9,783 nucleotides of DNA from Thermogutta sp. GTDB taxonomy: Bacteria; Planctomycetota; Planctomycetia; Pirellulales; Thermoguttaceae. This document shows, piece by piece, positions 1 to 6,053 of this stretch; the first letter of the stretch is position 1, and each line of letters starts with the position of its first letter. The notes under the pieces are model-generated. The model saw only the letters and a program-made list of their open reading frames with translations, was not told the origin of the DNA and ran no database searches. The translations under genes were made by a program, and so were the position numbers. The stretch lies in assembly GCF_014359955.1 (NCBI RefSeq), contig NZ_JACIYL010000084.1:1-9783 (forward strand). The letters run 5' to 3'.

Positions 1-242
1 GGTAATCAATGACACAGTGGAGGCATTCGCAGGTGTAAATCGTTTCCGCGGCAGTTATCCTGCTGCTTCGGGCGGTCCGGGTGCAGACCACGGATGTTTC
101 CCCACATTGTTTTCGTGAATATCATAAACTGATTACAAGAGGCAGTTCCAGGACTGAACGCGGTGATCGTCCCAGGGCTCACGTCAACGGGCGAACGAAC
201 TCCTGGCTTGACTTTTGAAGATTCACTCGAGGAGATCAGCGT
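1..242. other. Gene-free leader upstream of ahcY
   Basis: No gene is recognised here. One plus-strand frame is open from the window edge to a stop at 117-119 and could be the tail of an upstream gene, but its residues match no family I know. The stretch just before ahcY has several short self-complementary pieces, such as CCAGG at 172-176 with CCTGG further down. I looked for the conserved core of the SAH riboswitch, which often precedes ahcY, and did not see it. No convincing -35/-10 pair was found; the TTGACT near 208 has no matching -10. A Shine-Dalgarno GAGGAG lies at 229-234. Confidence 0.5.
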
Positions 243-1580
243 ATGTCGCAGACGACTGTAACCAAGGGTAAGGTGGAAGGGAAGTTGCCGTACAAGGTCA
301 AGGATATCTCCCTTGCCGAATGGGGGCGACGGGAAATCGAGCTGGCCGAGAAGGAAATGCCGGGCCTGATGGCGCTTCGGGAGAAATACGGCCGTTCGAA
401 ACCGCTCAAGGGTGCGCGAATCGCCGGATGCCTCCACATGACGATCGAGACAGCGGTGCTCATCGAGACACTGGTCGAACTGGGAGCCCAGGTCCAGTGG
501 AGTAGTTGCAACAAGTTCTCCACGGAAGATCACGCGGCAGCGGCCATCGCCGCACGGGGCATTCCCGTGTATGCGTGGAAGGGCGAAACTGATGAAGAAT
601 ACGAATGGTGCATCGAGCAGACCCTGATCTTCCCGGATGGTGAGCAACTGAACCTGATCATCGACGACGGTGGCGACCTCACGGCCATGGTGCACAGCCC
701 CAAGTATGCCCATCTCTTGCCGGGCATCCGGGGGTTGTCCGAAGAAACGACGACTGGCGTCCACCGCCTTTATCAGATGCACGCCAAAGGCGAGCTGAAG
801 GTGCCGGCGATCAACGTCAACGATTCGGTCACCAAAAGTAAATTTGACAACCTCTACGGTTGTCGGGAATCGCTCATTGACGGCATCAAGCGGGCCACCG
901 ACGTGATGATCGCCGGAAAAACGGCGGTGGTCTGCGGTTACGGCGACGTGGGCAAAGGGTGCGCCCAATCCCTGCGGGCGTATGGTGCCCGAGTTGTCGT
1001 CACCGAAATCGATCCCATCTGCGCCCTCCAGGCGGCGATGGAAGGCTACGAGGTGACGACCCTGGAAGAGGTGGCGCCGCGGGCGCACATCTTCGTGACG
1101 GCCACCGGCTGCTGCAACGTCATTCGACCGGAGCACATGCTGGCCATGCCGGATGGTGCGGTCATCTGCAACATCGGTCACTTCGATGTGGAGATCGATG
1201 TGGATTGGCTCATGAACAAATCCGGGGCGAAGCGAACCACGATCAAACCGCTCGTGGATAAATTCACTTTCCCCAACGGAAAATCGATCATCCTCCTGGC
1301 AGAGGGTCGGCTGGTCAACCTGGGTTGCGCGACGGGCCATCCTTCCTTCGTCATGTCCAACTCGTTTACCAATCAGGTGCTCGCGCAGATCGCGCTGTGG
1401 ACCGAGCCGGAAAAATATCCGGTGGGTGTTCACTGCCTGCCCAAGAAACTCGACGAGGAGGTGGCCCGACTGCATCTGGAAAAGATCGGCGTCAAACTGA
1501 CCAAGCTGACTCCCGAGCAGGCGGCGTACCTCGGAATCCCAGTGGACGGCCCCTTCAAACCCGATTACTACCGCTACTGA
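243..1580 (+). CDS. ahcY: Adenosylhomocysteinase (S-adenosyl-L-homocysteine hydrolase)
   Basis: This cytosolic NAD-dependent enzyme reversibly splits S-adenosylhomocysteine into adenosine and homocysteine, removing the product inhibitor of methyltransferases and feeding the methyl cycle. The 445-residue protein is full length for the family. Visible landmarks are the substrate-domain signature around residues 89-100 ([12 protein letters not shown]), the [11 protein letters not shown] segment at 193-203 with the conserved Lys and Asp, the Rossmann NAD loop GYGDVGKG at 232-239, the HPSF segment near 366-369, and the conserved C-terminal tail ending KPDYYRY, which reaches into the partner subunit's NAD site in known structures. 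The ATG at 243 is preceded by GAGGAG at 229-234 with an 8-base spacer. The gene appears to be transcribed alone, ending at the terminator at 1680-1716. No key residue looks missing. Confidence 0.98.
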   Translation: MSQTTVTKGKVEGKLPYKVKDISLAEWGRREIELAEKEMPGLMALREKYGRSKPLKGARIAGCLHMTIETAVLIETLVELGAQVQWSSCNKFSTEDHAAAAIAARGIPVYAWKGETDEEYEWCIEQTLIFPDGEQLNLIIDDGGDLTAMVHSPKYAHLLPGIRGLSEETTTGVHRLYQMHAKGELKVPAINVNDSVTKSKFDNLYGCRESLIDGIKRATDVMIAGKTAVVCGYGDVGKGCAQSLRAYGARVVVTEIDPICALQAAMEGYEVTTLEEVAPRAHIFVTATGCCNVIRPEHMLAMPDGAVICNIGHFDVEIDVDWLMNKSGAKRTTIKPLVDKFTFPNGKSIILLAEGRLVNLGCATGHPSFVMSNSFTNQVLAQIALWTEPEKYPVGVHCLPKKLDEEVARLHLEKIGVKLTKLTPEQAAYLGIPVDGPFKPDYYRY

Positions 1581-1679
1581 AATCTGTCGCTGCGTGCAGA
1601 CCGGTCTTCGTCGATGAGGCCCCTCACATCAGTTGTTCGGTAACCAAAGCAAGCGATTGGAAATGTGTCGGTAGAATAG

Positions 1680-1716
1680 ACCGGTCCCTGCCCGAGGTGT
1701 GCGGGGACCGGTTTTG
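1680..1716 (+). terminator. Rho-independent terminator after ahcY
   Basis: ACCGGTCCC at 1680-1688 pairs perfectly with GGGACCGGT at 1704-1712. Further pairs just inside (G1690-C1702, C1691-G1701) shorten the loop. The 3' arm runs directly into TTTTGTT. It lies 100 bases after the ahcY stop and about 50 bases before the next start, so it should separate ahcY from the DUF1015 gene. Confidence 0.88.
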
Positions 1717-1765
1717 TTGAAAAACAGCAATTGCCTGGTGGTGTTCGTTTTTTGACTGAAAAACC

Positions 1766-3067
1766 ATGCCAGAAATCCAAGCTTTTCGCGGAATTCGGTA
1801 CAATCTCAGCCACGTCGGTTCGCTGAGCGATGTGATCGCCCCGCCCTATGACGTGATCTCTCCGGAGCTTCAGGACGCCCTCTACAAGAAGCATCCGTGC
1901 AACGTGGTGCGGCTGATCCTCAATCGAATTGAACCGGGTGATGACGAGATCAACAACCGATACAGCCGGGCCCGTCGCTACTACAAAAGCTGGCTGGCGG
2001 AGGGCGTCCTCGTTCAGGAAGCGGACCCGGCCATCTACGTCTATTACCAGGAGTTCGATCTGCAGGGTGTCCGGTACGTGCGGAGGGGCTTTATGGCCCG
2101 GGTGCGGCTCTCCCGCTACGAGGAAGGCCAGATTTTCCCTCATGAGCACACTCTACGCGGGCCGCGAATGGACCAGCTCATGCTCATGACGATGTGCAAG
2201 GCGCAGCTCAGTCAGGTATTCGGGATGTATCCCGATCCCGAGGGCCGGACCCAGGCGGTCCTCGATGAGGCCATCCGCGATGTGACGCCGGTGGAGGCGG
2301 TCGATCATCTGGGGATCACGCACCGAATGTGGGCGGTCACGAAACCCGAACTGGTGACGGAACTCTCCAGTATTGTTGGACCGTCGCCCATCTTCATTGC
2401 CGATGGCCATCACCGGTACGAGACCGCCCTGGAATACCGGGAGCAGCTCCGGGATATGGGTTACCTGCGGCCCGATCACCCTGCCCACTACGTCCTCATG
2501 CATTGCGTGCCCATGGAAGACCCGGGCCTCATCGTGCTCCCCACACACCGGCTCGTTCGAGGAATTCCCGCCCTGGGCGCCGATGAGCTGGCCAGCCGAC
2601 TGGGCGAGGCATTCACGGTGCAAACTGTCGCCCGATCCCCCGAGGCAGCCCGTGATGTATGGGAACTGGTGGAACGGTCACCGGATCCGGCCACCCTCGC
2701 CTTTTACACACAAAAGGACGACACCTGGTCGGTCGCCGAGATTACTCCGGCAGGTCGGGAAAAGATGGATGAACTGGCGGCCGACCACACGCCAGAATGG
2801 CGCAGGCTGGGCGTGGCCGTGCTCCACAAGTTGGTTCTCGATCATCTCCTCCGCCTCGGCTCGCCGCCGGAACTCGAATATGTCCATCTTGTCGACGAGG
2901 TGATCGAGCGATTGAAATCCGGCCAGTACCCGCTCGCTGCGCTGGTTCGCCCGGCCACCGTTACCGACATCCGTGACGTCAGTCTCCAGGGTGACCGAAT
3001 GCCGCCGAAGAGCACCTATTTCTATCCCAAGCTTTGCTCTGGCCTGGTCATCAACCCGCTCGAGTGA
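1766..3067 (+). CDS. DUF1015 family protein, function unknown
   Basis: The 433-residue protein matches the DUF1015 family over its whole length, from the N-terminal pattern (F-R-G-I-R-Y-N, then IAPPYDVI at 24-31) to the C-terminal MPPKSTYFYPKLCSGL at 412-427. Other conserved stretches are EGQIFPHEHT at 120-129, IADGHHRYETA at 211-221 with two adjacent histidines, and VLPTHR at 257-262. No signal peptide or membrane segment is visible, so it should be cytosolic. The family has no function I can state with confidence; the conserved His, Asp, Lys and Ser residues would suit an enzyme or nucleotide-binding protein, but that is inference. The ATG fits the family N-terminus, yet the bases before it contain no Shine-Dalgarno-like sequence. 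It is transcribed away from ahcY's terminator, probably from its own promoter, which I could not place. Confidence 0.92.
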   Translation: MPEIQAFRGIRYNLSHVGSLSDVIAPPYDVISPELQDALYKKHPCNVVRLILNRIEPGDDEINNRYSRARRYYKSWLAEGVLVQEADPAIYVYYQEFDLQGVRYVRRGFMARVRLSRYEEGQIFPHEHTLRGPRMDQLMLMTMCKAQLSQVFGMYPDPEGRTQAVLDEAIRDVTPVEAVDHLGITHRMWAVTKPELVTELSSIVGPSPIFIADGHHRYETALEYREQLRDMGYLRPDHPAHYVLMHCVPMEDPGLIVLPTHRLVRGIPALGADELASRLGEAFTVQTVARSPEAARDVWELVERSPDPATLAFYTQKDDTWSVAEITPAGREKMDELAADHTPEWRRLGVAVLHKLVLDHLLRLGSPPELEYVHLVDEVIERLKSGQYPLAALVRPATVTDIRDVSLQGDRMPPKSTYFYPKLCSGLVINPLE

Positions 3068-3140
3068 GACCTCTTTTCCGCGATCACGGCACCTCGGCAG
3101 TTCCTTCCGACCAACCGGTTGCGGGCGGGTTTCCGCGCTC

Positions 3141-3156
3141 TGTTCCACGTGAAACC
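3141..3156 (+). promoter_or_regulatory. parS centromere site 1
   Basis: TGTTCCACGTGAAACC matches the widely conserved bacterial parS consensus TGTTNCACGTGAAACA at 15 of 16 positions, including the central CACGTG. parS is the loading site for ParB-CTP clamps during chromosome segregation. It sits 74 bases after the DUF1015 stop and about 800 bases upstream of parA. The presence of a second copy and the adjacent parAB genes make a chance match very unlikely. Confidence 0.9.
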
Positions 3157-3417
3157 GAACCTATCCGGAAAACTCACCGCCGGAGATAAAGTTGCCCCCG
3201 CCCTGAGAGTCATCTCCCACCTGAGCGTCTTTACCAGAACGTCCCCTGGATGTACCTGCGAGAAAGCGGGCGAAGTTCCATCACGGCGAGGGCAGAAAGG
3301 AGCACAGGGAAACCGAAAAACGGGTTTCTCTTAGGGTTTCCTGGATGAAGTGGTTGACACCCTGCTTTGAGCCCCGCCACTCCACGCATGGCCAATTGCC
3401 AACGAGAGGAGCGACTC

Positions 3418-3480
3418 ATGAATCACCCCTACCGACCTGTTCGCCGCAGCGCCTGTAATCCCGGGAGGGGGCATTCATGA
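3418..3480 (+). CDS. Possible 20-residue peptide ORF between the parS sites
   Basis: ATG at 3418 follows AGAGGAG (3405-3411) with a 6-base spacer, a strong ribosome site in a region that otherwise has none. The ORF encodes a 20-residue basic peptide starting MNHPYRPVRR and stops at TGA 3478-3480. An in-frame ATG at 3388 would add 10 residues. The stop overlaps the start of the next small ORF in an ATGA. I recognise no family. Purine-rich runs are common in GC-rich DNA, so the signal may be chance. Confidence 0.2.
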   Translation: MNHPYRPVRRSACNPGRGHS

Positions 3481-3587
3481 ATTGTTTCCGCGTCCAAGCA
3501 GGAACTGGCCAAAGTAGCGGCACCCCGGTCTGGGAAATGAGTCCAACAGTCAAATCGGCACCTGACAACCAGTTTCCTCCGGCTTGA
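3477..3587 (+). CDS. Possible 36-residue ORF overlapping the previous small ORF
   Basis: ATG at 3477 overlaps the stop of the preceding 20-codon ORF by four bases and is preceded by GGGAGGGGG (3463-3471). The product starts MNCFRVQAG and ends in a proline-rich NQFPPA, with no hydrophobic segment or known motif. The start lies inside the palindrome ATTCATGAAT (3473-3482), which could instead explain the sequence. It is listed only because two coupled ribosome sites in tandem are noticeable. Confidence 0.15.
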   Translation: MNCFRVQAGTGQSSGTPVWEMSPTVKSAPDNQFPPA

Positions 3588-3732
3588 ATTTCACCACTGC
3601 GCGAGGCCCTCTCGAGGTTCGCACCTTTTCCAACGGCTGAGGAATAGTGTCGATACGTCAGGGCAGACTGGCATTCCACGTTTTTTCGCTCATCGCTAGA
3701 ATAAGTTGACGCATTTGCCCAAGGCCTGCAGC

Positions 3733-3748
3733 CGTTTCACGTGGAACA
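3733..3748 (-). promoter_or_regulatory. parS centromere site 2 (inverted relative to site 1)
   Basis: On the minus strand this reads TGTTCCACGTGAAACG, differing from site 1 only in the last base. It lies 198 bases upstream of the parA start and 592 bases, centre to centre, from site 1. Its position in the parA leader would let bound ParB influence parAB transcription, as known for some par loci; that role is inference. Confidence 0.9.
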
Positions 3749-3946
3749 CACGGAAAGGTTCGCGCCGTTCGGTGCCAGCCCCAAGTTTCCTGGCTAGCGA
3801 CTGAGGACGCCATCCGCGAGTGTTCCCGGCCTGTTCTCAACTGAGTACCGAGAGCCCGTAGGGGCGGGCAGGCCGTTTTCAGGGAGGCGAATCGACAACC
3901 GGTCCAATATCGGAAGGAGGTCAGCCATCGGCAGGGAGGCCGATTT

Positions 3947-4693
3947 GTGCCGCGTGTCATCTGTATTGCCAACCAAAAAGGTGGCGTAGGAAAAACGACG
4001 ACCGCCATCAATCTGGCTGCCTGTCTGGCGGTGGCAGGCCGGCGAACGCTCCTTGTCGATCTCGATCCCCAGTGTAACGCCACATCGGGGCTGGGGCGTC
4101 AGCCGCTTCCTCATCATCCGCTCGTGGCGGGATTACCGCTGAGCGACGCCGTATTGCGGGTCGATGTGGCGAACCTCGAACTCCTGCCCGGGAGCCGTAG
4201 CTTTCGCGACGTGGAAGCACTCGCCAGGGATAACGGCACGTACGCCTCCCTGTTGCGCTCCCACCTGCAAAACGGCATGGCCGGGTACGACTACGTTCTG
4301 ATCGACTGTCCCCCCTCGGTTGGACAGTTGACCAGGACGGCCCTGGCGGCCTCCCACGAGGTCCTCATGCCTATTCAGTGTGAATACTTCGCCATGGAGG
4401 GCCTTGCCCAGATGATCGAGGTTATCCGGCAGGTGATGATCGAGCGTGACCGGCAACTCCAGTTTGGAGGAATCCTGCTCACGATGTACGATCCCCGCCT
4501 CGAACTGACTCTCGAAGTCGAGGCGGAGGTCCGCGAATTCTTCGGCGAAATCGTATTTCAAACGGTGATTCCGCGCGATGTCCTGTGCGCGGAAGCACCC
4601 AGCCACGGTTTACCTGTCATTGCCTACGCACCGCGGGCAAGAAGCACCCGCGCTTACGTGGAACTTTGCATGGAGGTTCTGGAAAGTGAGTAG
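3947..4693 (+). CDS. parA: ParA/Soj chromosome-partitioning ATPase
   Basis: ParA binds DNA non-specifically as an ATP dimer and moves ParB-parS complexes as ParB stimulates its hydrolysis. The 248-residue protein has no N-terminal helix-turn-helix extension, as expected for the chromosomal Soj type rather than P1-type plasmid ParA. Motifs are complete: deviant Walker A KGGVGKTT at 11-18 with the signature Lys11, Walker A' DLDPQ at 38-42, Walker B VLIDCPPS at 117-124, the QCEYFAMEGL segment at 144-153, and VIPRD...EAPSHGLP at 207-223. The start is GTG at 3947, with GGGAGG at 3934-3939 and a 7-base spacer, and the N-terminus aligns with Soj. It overlaps parB by 8 bases, implying coupled translation, and lies downstream of two parS sites. 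Nothing in it looks damaged. Confidence 0.96.
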   Translation: MPRVICIANQKGGVGKTTTAINLAACLAVAGRRTLLVDLDPQCNATSGLGRQPLPHHPLVAGLPLSDAVLRVDVANLELLPGSRSFRDVEALARDNGTYASLLRSHLQNGMAGYDYVLIDCPPSVGQLTRTALAASHEVLMPIQCEYFAMEGLAQMIEVIRQVMIERDRQLQFGGILLTMYDPRLELTLEVEAEVREFFGEIVFQTVIPRDVLCAEAPSHGLPVIAYAPRARSTRAYVELCMEVLESE

Positions 4694-5408
4694 AGAAAAA
4701 CGCCTTGGACGTGGTTTGGAAGCCCTGCTCGGTCGTCTTGATACCGTCGCGACTGGGGACGAACATCCCGCCTCCGTGTCAGGTGACACTCTGGGGCAGG
4801 ACTTGGCCCATCGGGAGGGAGCCGGTCCTGGGGAAAGCCCCTCGCCCCGAAAGCACACCCCGGAGGTAACACGGATTCCCATCGACGACATTGACCGGAA
4901 TCCATTCCAACCGCGGCAGGAAATCGATACGGAAGAGCTCATGCAACTGGCGGAGAGCCTGTCCACACACGGCTTGCTGCAACCGATCGTGGTGCGCCGC
5001 CACGGCAATCGGTACCAGCTCGTGGCCGGTGAGCGACGCCTGAGAGCCGCACGCATCGCCGGTTGGCAGGAGGTGCCCGCCCGCATCGTTCAGGCTGACG
5101 ACCGCCAGCTCGCTGAATTGGCGATCGTCGAAAACCTCCAGCGGAAGGACCTCAATCCTCTGGAAAAAGCCCTCTGCTTCCAGCGGTATTTGGAAGAATA
5201 CGGGGCGACGCAGGAAGAACTTGCCGCACGGCTCAATCTGGATCGTTCGACGATCTCCAATTTCATCCGGCTCCCGGGCGGATTGGGCGATGCGTTTCCA
5301 CCGAGCCGCCACGGCATGCGACGGATGTTTGCCTCCGGCAAACGCTGCCCAAAAGCAGGAAGCCGGCTGGCCACGCTTGCTCGCGGGAAAGTGAGGACAT
5401 TCCGATGA
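4686..5408 (+). CDS. parB: ParB partition protein, C-terminally truncated, with unrelated tail
   Basis: ParB loads on parS as a CTP-dependent clamp and activates ParA. I start it at GTG 4686, which gives the canonical N-terminus SREKRLGRGLEALL (the ParA-contacting motif) and has GGAGG at 4672-4676; an upstream in-frame start at 4578 would only re-read the end of parA. Family motifs follow: NPFQPR at 72-77, GERRLRAA (CTP-binding) at 115-122, ENLQRKDLNPLEKA at 149-162, and the first part of the helix-turn-helix to NFIRL at 192-196. From residue 197 (base 5274) the family sequence stops. The rest of the DNA-binding domain and the dimerisation domain, normally about 100 more residues, are replaced by 44 unrelated residues, giving 240 in total. 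No other frame after 5273 restores ParB. The stop overlaps the next start (ATGA). As written the protein should dimerise poorly and hold parS badly. Confidence 0.9.
   Translation: MSREKRLGRGLEALLGRLDTVATGDEHPASVSGDTLGQDLAHREGAGPGESPSPRKHTPEVTRIPIDDIDRNPFQPRQEIDTEELMQLAESLSTHGLLQPIVVRRHGNRYQLVAGERRLRAARIAGWQEVPARIVQADDRQLAELAIVENLQRKDLNPLEKALCFQRYLEEYGATQEELAARLNLDRSTISNFIRLPGGLGDAFPPSRHGMRRMFASGKRCPKAGSRLATLARGKVRTFR
5274..5404 (+). other. Non-ParB sequence between the parB break and the SAF gene
   Basis: These 131 bases are read in frame as the ParB tail but look like the former leader of the sugar-acid dehydratase genes. They encode no ParB-like residues in any frame, hold a perfect GTTTGCC/GGCAAAC inverted repeat (5327-5343), and end with a proper ribosome site GAGGA (5393-5397) seven bases before the SAF ATG. 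I place the break within a few bases of 5273. I see no direct repeat, transposon end or tRNA fragment that would explain how the two parts were joined. Confidence 0.55.
5327..5343. repeat. Perfect 7-bp inverted repeat in the dehydratase leader
   Basis: GTTTGCC and GGCAAAC flank a 3-base TCC centre, a perfect dyad 61 bases upstream of the SAF start codon. No T-run follows, so it is not a terminator. It could be a repressor operator for the dehydratase genes or a small RNA hairpin. It shares TTTGC/GCAAA half-sites with the palindromes at 9638-9668, though with a different spacing. Confidence 0.4.
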
Positions 5409-5986
5409 AACCGAAACTCCTTCGGCTGCATCCCCAGGACAACGTGGTGATCGCCACTGCGGCGATCAAGGCGGGGACAACTCTGCGGTTGGATCGCATC
5501 AAACTGCAGGTCATTTCGAATGTTCCCATGGCTGGCAAAATCGCGACGCGTCCTATCGCAGAAGGTGAAAAAATCATCAAACTGGGACATCCCATTGGCC
5601 ATGCCACCCGCAACATCGAGCCGGGGGAGTGGGTCCACACGCACAACCTGGCCAGCGACTATCTGCCCACCCCGGAGCGTACGCCAGCCAAGGCTGCGGG
5701 GGAGCAGATCGAGACGGCCGTCTCTGTGCCCCCCGAGGAAGCCGTGCAAACGGCATCTCCAGAAGCAACCGAAGGTCTCGAACCAACCGCCGACCTGGCG
5801 TTGAGCGAGGAAACGACCGAGCCGGTACGAGCGACGATCGAAGACGCCGCTGCGATTTCCGCTGCGGGAGAAAGCACCTCCGCCCCGCCCGCGGGTGAAA
5901 GCTCAACCGCTCCGGGACAGGAAAATCCTGAAGGCGCGAGCGAGTCGGATGCACCCTCTGAACGTCGCGACGATTCCTCAGGCTGA
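5405..5986 (+). CDS. UxaA-type dehydratase small subunit (SAF domain) with long acidic tail
   Basis: Residues 1-85 form a SAF domain like the N-terminal part of altronate dehydratase UxaA and the small subunit of split relatives, including SuyA of sulfolactate sulfo-lyase. Diagnostic stretches are LRLHPQDNVVIA at 6-17, ATRPIAEGEKIIKLGHPIG at 47-65 and GEWVHTHNL at 74-82. It is expected to pair with the large subunit encoded next to it. The start is ATG 5405 with GAGGA seven bases before. After residue 85 comes a 108-residue tail rich in Glu, Ala, Pro, Ser and Thr, ending in a short Arg/Asp/Ser stretch, with no predicted fold or membrane segment. Small subunits of this type are usually only about 90-110 residues, so the tail is unusual. 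A 67-base gap, with no terminator, separates it from the large subunit. Confidence 0.85.
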   Translation: MKPKLLRLHPQDNVVIATAAIKAGTTLRLDRIKLQVISNVPMAGKIATRPIAEGEKIIKLGHPIGHATRNIEPGEWVHTHNLASDYLPTPERTPAKAAGEQIETAVSVPPEEAVQTASPEATEGLEPTADLALSEETTEPVRATIEDAAAISAAGESTSAPPAGESSTAPGQENPEGASESDAPSERRDDSSG

Positions 5987-6053
5987 TTGACCCTCAGAAC
6001 CGTGAGCTGACCGCGACAGACGCGAGCTGCGTTTGAATAAAAGGAGAAAAGTT

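Larger units (their letters stand above)
3068..3946. other. 879-base gene-free region with two parS sites, upstream of parA
   Basis: No protein of a recognisable family is encoded on either strand. The clear content is two parS sites (3141-3156 and 3733-3748). Also present are a CAACCGGTTG palindrome at 3112-3121, a GGGAAACC/GGTTTCC set at 3307-3341 that could fold weakly, and two short ORFs with good ribosome sites (3418-3587). A possible -10 box TAGAAT at 3697-3702 lies just before the second parS, but its -35 is poor. I searched for DnaA boxes (TTATCCACA-like) and an AT-rich unwinding element and saw none, so there is no direct evidence for a replication origin here. Confidence 0.6.

Noticed and set aside
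1..95. Minus-strand Cys-rich reading (T-C-E-C-L-H-C) at the window edge
   Set aside because: There is no ATG or ribosome site for it and only about 30 codons before the edge; too little to call a zinc-binding protein.
100..242. SAH or SAM riboswitch in the ahcY leader
   Set aside because: The conserved core sequences of those riboswitches are not visible; only weak short stems are present.
6..1475. A 489-codon open frame on the minus strand, antisense to ahcY
   Set aside because: It mirrors the well-supported ahcY gene; long antisense frames are common opposite GC-rich genes, and its translation matches no family.
3354..3382. Perfect -35 box TTGACA at 3354-3359
   Set aside because: No A/T-rich -10 lies 15-19 bases downstream; the sequence there is GC-rich.
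3416..3679. Minus-strand 87-codon frame between the parS sites
   Set aside because: It has a GTG start with no ribosome site, no recognisable motifs, and overlaps the non-coding parS region.
3674..3689. Half parS-like TTCCACGT upstream of parA
   Set aside because: Only one arm is present, followed by a T-run; not enough for a ParB site.
4651..4666. Possible third parS within the end of parA (ACGTGGAAC)
   Set aside because: Only about 10 of 16 positions match, one half-site is absent, and the bases are coding.
4681..5395. Ten-base direct repeat GGAAAGTGAG at 4681-4690 and 5386-5395 as a recombination footprint
   Set aside because: It does not coincide with the break at 5273, and each copy is explained by a ribosome-site or start-codon context.
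5274..5404. Frameshift rather than truncation as the cause of the ParB break
   Set aside because: One alternative frame contains an A-G-H-A that recalls the ParB motif GHA, but spacing and flanking residues do not fit, and the space is too short for the missing domain.
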